From the NCBI RefSeq assembly GCF_002188635.1, contig NZ_NINX01000039.1, positions 124,001 to 188,000 on the forward strand: a DNA stretch of 64,000 nucleotides, read 5' to 3'. Positions 57,916-64,000 of this stretch are shown here, one piece after another (position 1 is the stretch's first letter; each line of letters starts with the position of its first letter). Origin of the DNA: Pigmentiphaga sp. NML030171. Its GTDB lineage: Bacteria > Pseudomonadota > Gammaproteobacteria > Burkholderiales > Burkholderiaceae_B. The position numbers were made by a program, and so were the translations under genes. The notes under the pieces are model-generated. The model did not search any database, was not told where the DNA came from, and saw nothing but the letters and a program-made list of their open reading frames with translations.

Positions 57916-59640
57916 TCAGCGCGGGCGGGCGGTTCCGGTATGGGCGATGACCGCGCCCTCGGGCAAGGGGCGCACGACCTGCTCGTACACCGACAGCCAG
58001 CCGCGCACCCGCCCCGGGGCGGGCGGGGCGAAGGCTTCGCGCCGGCGGGCCAGTTCCTGTTCCGCCACCTTCAGGTCCACGGTGCGCGCATCGATATCGA
58101 TGGCGATGGGGTCGCCATCCTGGACCAGGCCCAGCGGCCCGCCGGCGGCCGCCTCGGGCGACACCTCGCCCACGACCAGCCCCTTGTTGACCAGGCCGGA
58201 CAACTGGCCGTCCGTGACGACCGCGACGTGTTCGCCCAGGCCCGCACCGTCCAGGACGAACACGAAGCGCGAGGCCATGCCCATGCCTGGTCCGCCGCGC
58301 ACGCCCAGGCCGCGCATCACGACCACGGTGCCGCGCTCGATCTCGCCCCGTTGCAGGGCCGCGATGGCATCTTCCTGGGACTCGAATACCCGGGCCGTTC
58401 CCTCGAAGCGCATGGCCTTGCCGGTGGCCAGGCCCAGCTTGACGATGCCGCCGTCGGGCGCGAGCGAACCGCGCAGGATGACGATGGAGGGGCGGGTGGA
58501 CAGCGGCTGGTCGGCCGGGCGCAGGATGGCTTCGTCGCGCACCTGGGCCTGGTCCACGGCGTCGCCCAGCGGCCGCCCGGACACGGTCAGCGCCTCGGGG
58601 TGATAGAGGCCGGCCAGGCGCTTGAACACGGCCAGCGTCCCGCCCGCGCGCTCCAGGTCCTCGATGGAGTGGTCGCCGTTGGGGCGGATGGCGGCGATCA
58701 GGGGCGTGGTATCCGCCAGCCGCTCGAACAGCCCGTAGACATCCACGCCGGCCTGCGCTTCGTTCGCGATGGCCTGCAGATGCTTGATGGTATTGATGGA
58801 GCCGCCCAGCGCAAGCACCAGGCGGGCGGCGTTGGCAAAGGCCTCGGCGGTGAGGATGGCGCGCGGCCGCAGGTCCTCCCAGACCATCTGGACGATGCGG
58901 GCGCCGGCCTGCGCGACGGTGGCCATCATGCGCGGGCTGTTGGCGGCCACCGGCGCGCTGCCGGGCAGGGCCATGCCCAATGCCTCGCACACCATGTGCA
59001 TGGAATTGGCGGTACCTATGCCGGCACAGACTCCCGGGCCACGCACCGCCTGTTCGCTCATCGCCGCCAGCTCGGCCGGATCCATGCGGCCGGCCGCGAC
59101 GTGGCCCGCGGCCAGGAAAACTTCCTCGATGTCGACGTGTTGCTGCTTGTGGTGGCCGCTGCGCTGGTAGCCGCACACCACGACCAGCGTCGGGAGGTCC
59201 AGCCGGGCGGCCGCCATGAGCTGGCCGGGCGTGGTCTTGTCGCACGAGGCCAGGCAGATCATGCCGTCCAGCAGCGCGCCTTCCACCGCCACTTCGATGT
59301 CGTTGGCGATGAGGTCGCGGCTGGGAAGGATATAGCCGCCGCGGGCGCCGGCGCTGGTGATGAAGTCGCTGGGAGCGGCGGTGCGCACCTCGAAGGGCAG
59401 GCCGCCGGCCTCGCGTATGGCTTGCTTGATGGCGGCGGCGACGCCGTCCAGGTGGCTGAAGCAGCTCGACAGTTCCGACGAGGTGTTGACCACGGCGATC
59501 TTGGGTTTCTCCATGTCGGCGTCGGTCAGGCCGAGCGCGCGCCATTGCGCCCGCCTGACCGCCCAGCGCGAGGTGCCGGGTTCGAAGTTGCTGCGCAGCG
59601 CACGGCGCGGCGCCGTCTTGCCTGGGTCGGACGATGACAT
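57916..59640 (-). CDS. IlvD/EDD-family dehydratase
   Basis: A 574-residue Fe-S dehydratase of the dihydroxyacid/6-phosphogluconate/aldonic-acid dehydratase family. Cluster cysteines are seen in VNTSSELSSCFSH, CLASCDKTTPGQLMAA and GPGVCAGIGTANSMHMV. Context (Bug receptors, FAD oxidoreductase and IclR instead of ilv genes) makes a sugar-acid or related hydroxy-acid dehydratase more likely than branched-chain amino acid synthesis. GGAG six bases before the ATG at 59640 fixes the start. A GAAACGTTATTTC operator lies 18 bases upstream. Divergent from the Bug operon. Confidence 0.85.
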   Translation of the reverse strand: MSSSDPGKTAPRRALRSNFEPGTSRWAVRRAQWRALGLTDADMEKPKIAVVNTSSELSSCFSHLDGVAAAIKQAIREAGGLPFEVRTAAPSDFITSAGARGGYILPSRDLIANDIEVAVEGALLDGMICLASCDKTTPGQLMAAARLDLPTLVVVCGYQRSGHHKQQHVDIEEVFLAAGHVAAGRMDPAELAAMSEQAVRGPGVCAGIGTANSMHMVCEALGMALPGSAPVAANSPRMMATVAQAGARIVQMVWEDLRPRAILTAEAFANAARLVLALGGSINTIKHLQAIANEAQAGVDVYGLFERLADTTPLIAAIRPNGDHSIEDLERAGGTLAVFKRLAGLYHPEALTVSGRPLGDAVDQAQVRDEAILRPADQPLSTRPSIVILRGSLAPDGGIVKLGLATGKAMRFEGTARVFESQEDAIAALQRGEIERGTVVVMRGLGVRGGPGMGMASRFVFVLDGAGLGEHVAVVTDGQLSGLVNKGLVVGEVSPEAAAGGPLGLVQDGDPIAIDIDARTVDLKVAEQELARRREAFAPPAPGRVRGWLSVYEQVVRPLPEGAVIAHTGTARPR

Positions 59641-59657
59641 GAGGTCTCCATGAAAAT

Positions 59658-59674
59658 TTGAAACGTTATTTCAA
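59658..59674. promoter_or_regulatory. Candidate IclR-family operator 1
   Basis: TTGAAA-CGTTA-TTTCAA, a perfect 6-bp inverted repeat of 17 bases, just upstream of the IlvD-like gene. It shares GAAACGTnATTTC with the second site at 59727-59743. KdgR-like IclR regulators use similar TGAAAC/TTTCA dyads. Confidence 0.65.
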
Positions 59675-59726
59675 TTTATCATCCGGCATGTCTTTCGAGC
59701 AACGCCGATCCGTGGTTAAAATTAAA

Positions 59727-59743
59727 ATGAAACGTCATTTCGA
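59727..59743. promoter_or_regulatory. Candidate IclR-family operator 2
   Basis: ATGAAACGTCATTTCGA, matching operator 1 at 14 of 17 positions, 69 bases further on and next to two overlapping TAAAAT promoter-like boxes (59717-59728) facing the Bug operon. The pair would let one regulator control both divergent transcripts. Confidence 0.6.
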
Positions 59744-59840
59744 AAAATATTGACGCATGGCGGGCGACTGTCGGAGAATCTGCCGCGGATCCGCACTGGA
59801 CCGAATTCGACACGGCATGGATGCCGGAACAGGAGACAAG

Positions 59841-60854
59841 ATGAGCACGTACCCGCGAAGCCCGGCCGGTCCCCGCATGTCGTCCGGCCGCCGGCAATTG
59901 CTGCGCGGCCTTGCCGCCAGCATGCCCGCGGCGGCCCTGCCGCGCCTGGCCACGGCCGGCCAGGGCTTTCCCAGCCGGCCCATCACCATCATCGTGCCGG
60001 CCAGCGCGGGCGGGCTGCTGGATGTCTACCAGCGCTTCGTGGACAAGCTCGCGGCGCCGTTCCTGAACAACCAGCCGATCATCATCGAGAACCGCCCCGG
60101 CGCGAACCTGCTGCTGGGCGCCGACGCCATGGCGCGCCAGGACCGCGGCGACGGCTATCTGCTGACGCAGGCCCTGCAGATCCAGGTTCGCATGCCGCAC
60201 CTGCAGAAGGTGCGCTACGACGCGCTGCGCGACCTGACCTGGATCATCTGCATGGTCACGAGTCCGTTCGGCATCGCGGTGCGCGCCGATTCCCCGCTGC
60301 GCAGCTTCGACGACCTGATCGCCGCCGCCCGCGCGCGGCCAGGAGAGATCAGCTACGGCACGGTGGGTTTCGCCAACGGCGGCCATCTCCTGATGGAGGA
60401 GGTCGCGCGGCTGAAGGGCGTGAAATTCAACGTCATTCCGATGAAGGGCAGCGCCGACGTCATCCAGGCGGCGCTGGGCGGACACGTGGACGCGATGTCC
60501 GATTCGGCCAGTTGGTCGCCCCAGGTACAGGCCGGCAAGATGCGGCTGCTGGTGACCTTCAGCGAATCGCGGCTGGAGAAGTTTCCCGACGTGCCGACGG
60601 CCACGGAGCTGGGCGTGCCCATCGTCTACACCTCGCCGATCGGCCTGGCCGGTCCGAAGAACATGGATCCGGCGGTCGTGCGCGTGCTGCACGACGCCTA
60701 CAAGCGGGCCATCGACCAGCCCGCGCACAAGGACATCCTCGACAAGTTCGACCTCATTCCCGGTTACCGGGACACGGCCGGCTTCACCGAGGAGATGCGC
60801 GCTTCCTACGAGCGCGAGAAGGCCATGGTCGCACGCCTGGGCCTGAAGACCTGA
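59841..60854 (+). CDS. Bug-family (TctC-like) periplasmic receptor, Tat-type signal
   Basis: A 337-residue tripartite-tricarboxylate-type receptor. The N-terminus holds a twin-arginine pattern GRRQLLRGLAAS followed by a hydrophobic stretch and cleavage near ATAGQ. FPSRPITIIVPASAGGLLDVYQRF and IIENRPGANLLLGADAMARQ are the two loops that grasp a carboxylate. AGGAGA precedes the ATG at 59841, so the longer upstream frame is rejected. No TctA/TctB membrane genes are present, as is common for Bug proteins. First gene of the operon with the FAD oxidoreductase. Confidence 0.88.
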   Translation: MSTYPRSPAGPRMSSGRRQLLRGLAASMPAAALPRLATAGQGFPSRPITIIVPASAGGLLDVYQRFVDKLAAPFLNNQPIIIENRPGANLLLGADAMARQDRGDGYLLTQALQIQVRMPHLQKVRYDALRDLTWIICMVTSPFGIAVRADSPLRSFDDLIAAARARPGEISYGTVGFANGGHLLMEEVARLKGVKFNVIPMKGSADVIQAALGGHVDAMSDSASWSPQVQAGKMRLLVTFSESRLEKFPDVPTATELGVPIVYTSPIGLAGPKNMDPAVVRVLHDAYKRAIDQPAHKDILDKFDLIPGYRDTAGFTEEMRASYEREKAMVARLGLKT

Positions 60855-60883
60855 ACATCATTGCCGCATCAAGGAGAATCCGC

Positions 60884-62152
60884 ATGGCAAATCAAGTACG
60901 AACCGTCCGGCGAACGGAAAACCGGCCCTGGCATGTCGATGCCGACCTGTGCGTGGTCGGCGCCGGCATCTCGGGGGTCTCGGCCGCGCTCGAGGCGGCC
61001 GCGCTGGGCCGCCGGGTCGTGCTTGTCGACAGCCTGCCCATGCTGGGCGGCCAGGCGGTGGGCTCCATCATCGGCACGTTCTGCGGGCTGTTCTCGAACG
61101 GCCCGAACCGCATCCAGCTCACCCACGGCATCGCCGACGACATCCTGGAGGACCTGGGCAAGGCCGGCGCGCTGCACCATAACGTCGGTCCGCTGACGAC
61201 GGTGGTGTACTACGACGAGGTGGCGCTGGGCCGCTGGATCGAACAGAAGATCCGCGACGCCGGCATCACGGTGGTGCTGGGCGCGGTGTTGCGCGAGGCC
61301 CGGCGCGAGGGCGGCCGGCTGCAGCGGCTGGAGCTGGCCACGCGCTACGGCGACGTGCACGTGGACGCGCGCGGCTATGTGGACGCCAGCGGCGACGCGG
61401 CGCTGGCGTGGCTGGCGGGCCTGGATTGCCGCGAGCCCGACGTGCCGATCTTCGGCACCCAGATGTTCGTGCTCGAGCACCTGGACGAAGCCCACCTGCC
61501 CACGCGCGAGGCCTTTACGGCGCGCATCAAGGAAAAGGCCGCGCAGTACGGCATCTCGCGCGACGACGGGCTCTTCTTCCGATTCCCCGGGCGAGGCGTG
61601 GCGGCGATGAACATGACCCACATGGAGACACCGCTCGATCCGCTGGCCGCCTCGGCCACGGCCCTGGCCGGCCGCGAGCAGGTGGACCGCGTCATCGAAT
61701 TCCTGAAGGCGGAGTATCCGCAAGCCTTCGGCGCCGCCCGCATCCGCGCCTATGCCTTGCCGGGCATCCGGCAGACACGCTGGATCGCCGGCCTGCATCA
61801 GTTGACGACGGAGGAGGTGCGCGCGGCCACGCGTTTCCCGGATGCCGTCGCGCGGACTTCGTGGCCGGTGGAACTGCACGACCAGCCCGAGGGCTACGTG
61901 TGGGAGCCCTTCGGCGAGGACCACGTCCACACGGTGCCGCTGCGCAGCCTGATCCCGGCCGGCAGCGACAATCTCGTGGCCGCCGGGCGCTGCATCGACG
62001 CCGACGCGGCGGCGCTGTCCAGCGTGCGCGTCATGGGGCCGTGCATCGCCATGGGAGCGGCGGCTGCCCACGCCCTGGACCTGACCCTGGGCGGCAAGGT
62101 GCGGGACGTGGACGTGTCCGCCCTGCAGGAACGCATCCGCAACAACATCTGA
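60884..62152 (+). CDS. FAD-dependent oxidoreductase (FAD_oxidored/PF12831 type)
   Basis: A 422-residue flavoprotein. The dinucleotide fold CVVGAGISGVSAALEAAALGRRVVLVDS is at about 23-52, followed by MLGGQAVGSIIGTFCGLF, a feature of the FAD_oxidored family. YVDASGDAALAWLAG and NLVAAGRCIDADAAALSSVRVMGPCIAMG are further FAD-contact segments. AAGGAG seven bases before the ATG at 60884 fixes the start. The substrate is unknown; a hydroxy-acid or dicarboxylate handled by the dehydratase and receptors is the natural guess. A GC-rich stem-loop follows the stop. Confidence 0.82.
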   Translation: MANQVRTVRRTENRPWHVDADLCVVGAGISGVSAALEAAALGRRVVLVDSLPMLGGQAVGSIIGTFCGLFSNGPNRIQLTHGIADDILEDLGKAGALHHNVGPLTTVVYYDEVALGRWIEQKIRDAGITVVLGAVLREARREGGRLQRLELATRYGDVHVDARGYVDASGDAALAWLAGLDCREPDVPIFGTQMFVLEHLDEAHLPTREAFTARIKEKAAQYGISRDDGLFFRFPGRGVAAMNMTHMETPLDPLAASATALAGREQVDRVIEFLKAEYPQAFGAARIRAYALPGIRQTRWIAGLHQLTTEEVRAATRFPDAVARTSWPVELHDQPEGYVWEPFGEDHVHTVPLRSLIPAGSDNLVAAGRCIDADAAALSSVRVMGPCIAMGAAAAHALDLTLGGKVRDVDVSALQERIRNNI

Positions 62153-62158
62153 ACATAA

Positions 62159-62180
62159 GCGGGAACGCCGAGGTTCCCGC
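62159..62180 (+). other. Intra-operon stem-loop
   Basis: GCGGGAAC-GCCGAG-GTTCCCGC, a perfect 8-bp stem with a 6-base loop, directly after the FAD oxidoreductase stop and 21 bases before the next start. No T-run follows, so it more likely modulates read-through or protects the upstream message than ends it. Confidence 0.55.
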
Positions 62181-62201
62181 GCCATTCCTCAAGGAGACTC
62201 C

Positions 62202-63173
62202 ATGAAAATCCTGTTCGCGTCCCTGCTGGGCGCGGCCTGCGCCGCGACCGCCACCCATGCCGTCGCGGCCGCCGGCCCCGCCTATCCGTCCAGGCCGGTC
62301 ACGCTGATCGTGCCCAATGCCCCGGGCGGCGCCATCGACATCCTGAGCCGCCTCCTGTCCGAGCGCCTGCAGAAGACCTGGGGCCAGCCGGTGGTGGTGA
62401 TGTACAAGCCGGGCGCCAACACGGTGGTCGGCACGGATCACGTCGCCAAGTCCGCGCCCGACGGCTACACGCTGGGCATCGTCGTGACCTCGCACGTCAT
62501 CAACCCGACGTTGCGCAAGACCATGCCGTTCGACACGGTCAAGGACCTGGCGGGCGTCTCGATGCTGGTGACCTCGCAGATCGTCATCACCGCGACGCCG
62601 TCGCTGCCGGCCAACGACCTGGCCGGCGTGATCGCGATGGCCAGGAAGGATCCGGGCAAGATGAGCTACGCCTCGCCGGGCAGCGGCAGCTCCATGCACC
62701 TGACCGGCGAACTGCTCAAGAGCATGACCGGGGTGGACATGCTGCACATTCCGTACAAGGGCAGCGGCCCCGCCTACACGGAGGTGATGGCCGGCCGCGT
62801 GCCGCTGCTGATCGACCCGCTGTTCTCGTCCATGCCCTACATCAAGTCGGGCAAGCTCAAGCCTATCGCCGTCACCGGCAAGACGCGCGATCCCAGCGCG
62901 CCCGACATCCCCACGGTGGCCGAGACCATTCCGGGCTTCAACGTGCAGAGCATCTTCGGCCTGGTGGCGCCGGCGGCGACGCCGCGCGAGGTGATCAACA
63001 AGATCAGCGCCGACGTGGGCACCATCCTGCGCAGCGCGGATTTCAAGGCTCGCCTGGCCGAAGTGGGCCTGACCTCGGCGCCCAGCACGCCCGAGGAGTT
63101 CGACGCCCTGGTCAAGGCCGAGATCGAGAAGTGGGCCCCGGTGGTGAAGGCCTCGGGCGCCACCGCCGACTGA
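62202..63173 (+). CDS. Bug-family (TctC-like) periplasmic receptor
   Basis: A 323-residue Bug receptor with a Sec signal peptide (MKILFASLLGAACAATATHAVA). YPSRPVTLIVPNAPGGAIDILSRLL and VVVMYKPGANTVVGTDHVAKSAPDGYTLG are the ligand-binding loops, and MLHIPYKGSGPAYTEVMAGRV is the central family motif. AAGGAG precedes the ATG. It differs clearly from the receptor at 59841, so the two probably see different ligands rather than being a recent copy. Confidence 0.92.
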   Translation: MKILFASLLGAACAATATHAVAAAGPAYPSRPVTLIVPNAPGGAIDILSRLLSERLQKTWGQPVVVMYKPGANTVVGTDHVAKSAPDGYTLGIVVTSHVINPTLRKTMPFDTVKDLAGVSMLVTSQIVITATPSLPANDLAGVIAMARKDPGKMSYASPGSGSSMHLTGELLKSMTGVDMLHIPYKGSGPAYTEVMAGRVPLLIDPLFSSMPYIKSGKLKPIAVTGKTRDPSAPDIPTVAETIPGFNVQSIFGLVAPAATPREVINKISADVGTILRSADFKARLAEVGLTSAPSTPEEFDALVKAEIEKWAPVVKASGATAD

Positions 63174-63178
63174 GGCGC

Positions 63179-63209
63179 TTCCATGGAAACCTGCCGGCTT
63201 CTCTATAAA
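63179..63209 (+). promoter_or_regulatory. Promoter and palindrome of the IclR gene
   Basis: A 10-bp palindrome TTCCATGGAA (63179-63188) lies 15 bases before TATAAA (63204-63209), a likely -10 box for the IclR gene that starts at 63250. The palindrome would cover the -35 region. Confidence 0.4.
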
Positions 63210-63249
63210 ATGGGCGATCCTTTTTTTCCGCCGCATCCGGAGTCCCGCC

Positions 63250-64000
63250 ATGCCACGAAACGCCCCCCGAGCCCCATCCGCCGCCAAGACCCGGCGGGCG
63301 TCCGCCGCGGCCGAACCGAGTGGCACCGTGTCCGCCCTGGAGCGGGGGATCGCGGTGCTGCGCTGCTTTCGCGAGGACCTGCGCGTATTGAGCAATGCCG
63401 AACTGGCCGCGATGACCGGGATCCCCAAGCCCACGGTCACGCGGCTGGCCACCACGCTGGTTTCCCTGGGCCTGATGAAACAGGAACCCGAGACCGAGCG
63501 CTTCTCGCTGGCGGCGGGCGTGGTGTCGCTGGCCCAGGCGTTCCTGGGCGGGGTCGATACGCGCTCGATCGCGCGCCCGCACATGCTCGCGCTGGCCAAC
63601 GAAACCGAAGGCTCGGTCTATCTGGCGATACGGGACGAGCTGCACATCGTGCTGATCGAGACGGCCTCGCCGCAATCGGCGCTGCTCCTGGCGCGGCTGC
63701 GGGTGGGGTCGCGCTTCTCGGTGGCCAGTTCGGCACTGGGGCGCGCCTACCTGAGCGCGATGACCGACCAGTACGAGAAGGATCGCCTGCTGCAAAGCAT
63801 ACGCAAGGAATGCGGCGAGGCGGAGTGGGCGCGGCTGGAGAAGGGGCTCGAGCGCTCGCAGCGGGATGCGCGCATGCACGGCTATTGCCTGTCGCTGGGC
63901 GAGTTCCACCGCGACATCAATTCGGTATCGGTGCCGCTGGTCGTGCCGGGCGGCGAGATCATGGCGCTGAACTGCGGCGGGCCGGCTTTCTCGTTCACCG
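63250..64000 (+). CDS. IclR-family regulator, 3' end beyond the window
   Basis: The frame is open for 250 codons from ATG 63250 to the window edge. After a basic, alanine-rich tail of about 28 residues comes the winged helix (VSALERGIAVLRCFRE, LSNAELAAMTGIPKPTVTRLATTLVSLGLM, about 28-95), then the effector-binding GAF-like domain (about 105 onward, ETEGSVYLAIRDELHIVLIETAS, RMHGYCLSLGEFHRDINSVSVPLV). IclR regulators of catabolic genes bind pathway metabolites. It is encoded downstream of the Bug/FAD operon in the same direction, and is the natural regulator of the paired GAAACGTnATTTC sites at 59658-59743. Only the last few residues should be missing. Confidence 0.9.
   Translation, partial: MPRNAPRAPSAAKTRRASAAAEPSGTVSALERGIAVLRCFREDLRVLSNAELAAMTGIPKPTVTRLATTLVSLGLMKQEPETERFSLAAGVVSLAQAFLGGVDTRSIARPHMLALANETEGSVYLAIRDELHIVLIETASPQSALLLARLRVGSRFSVASSALGRAYLSAMTDQYEKDRLLQSIRKECGEAEWARLEKGLERSQRDARMHGYCLSLGEFHRDINSVSVPLVVPGGEIMALNCGGPAFSFT

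Noticed and set aside
57916..59640. Housekeeping ilvD
   Set aside because: Context is catabolic with an IclR-type operator and Bug receptors, not branched-chain amino acid genes; kept as a family-level call.

Overview
The window is very GC-rich, densely coded and free of mobile elements. Gene content and protein style point to a betaproteobacterium of the Alcaligenaceae, in the Bordetella/Achromobacter group. Pointers are the Bug-type (TctC-like) solute receptors, a MexEF-OprN-like RND operon with its own LysR regulator, a six-gene Mrp antiporter with a fused A/B subunit, a FUSC/DUF1656/HlyD/NodT efflux operon, and an NsrR-controlled haemoglobin. The genus is an inference from gene style. I see no rRNA, tRNA, CRISPR array, insertion sequence, prophage or integrase.

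Layout. 1-4.5 kb: end of an erythromycin-esterase-like gene; a nitrosative-stress operon (group III truncated haemoglobin, NsrR, nitronate monooxygenase) behind a near-consensus NsrR operator; a sterol-desaturase-type hydroxylase; a small lipoprotein; a small membrane protein. 4.5-7.4 kb: a tightly overlapped operon of glutamine amidotransferase, MltB-type lytic transglycosylase and ROK kinase. 7.4-12 kb: a thioredoxin-like protein, DNA-3-methyladenine glycosylase I, and the aspartate:alanine exchange pair AspT-AsdA. 12-17 kb: a MarR-headed aromatic-acid-type efflux operon. 17-19 kb: an EptA/MCR-type phosphoethanolamine transferase. 19-26 kb: a LysR regulator divergent from a complete RND efflux operon. 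26-31.5 kb: a small cysteine-containing periplasmic protein, then a signalling trio (response regulator, LysM+FecR periplasmic protein, CHASE2 histidine kinase). 31.5-36.7 kb: MFS transporter, a choice-of-anchor I lipoprotein with a candidate Pho box, TadA, and an LD-carboxypeptidase with a histidine-rich N-terminus. 36.7-43 kb: the Mrp Na+/H+ antiporter operon. 43-47.1 kb: a YbiT-type ABC-F protein, a BMP-family binding protein without a signal peptide, and PurT.

47.1-57.8 kb is one long minus-strand operon: crotonase, feruloyl-CoA-synthase-like ligase, SDR, a branched-chain-type ABC transporter (binding protein, LivH, fused LivM-LivG, LivF), acyl-CoA dehydrogenase and a MarR regulator. A clear MarR-like operator lies just before its first gene. 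It reads as import, CoA activation and side-chain beta-oxidation of a phenylpropanoid/hydroxycinnamate, with the thiolase not in view. 57.9-64 kb: an IlvD/EDD-family dehydratase divergent from Bug receptor, FAD oxidoreductase, second Bug receptor and an IclR regulator cut by the window end. Two copies of a GAAACGTnATTTC motif lie in the divergent promoter region and are good candidates for the IclR sites.

The parts that most deserve follow-up are the FecR/LysM-CHASE2-response regulator system, the phenylpropanoid operon with its operator, the IlvD-Bug-IclR regulon, the coupling of nitronate oxidation to NO sensing, the possible AUU start of the MltB gene, and the BMP gene preceded by a separate 20-codon ORF with a strong ribosome-binding site.
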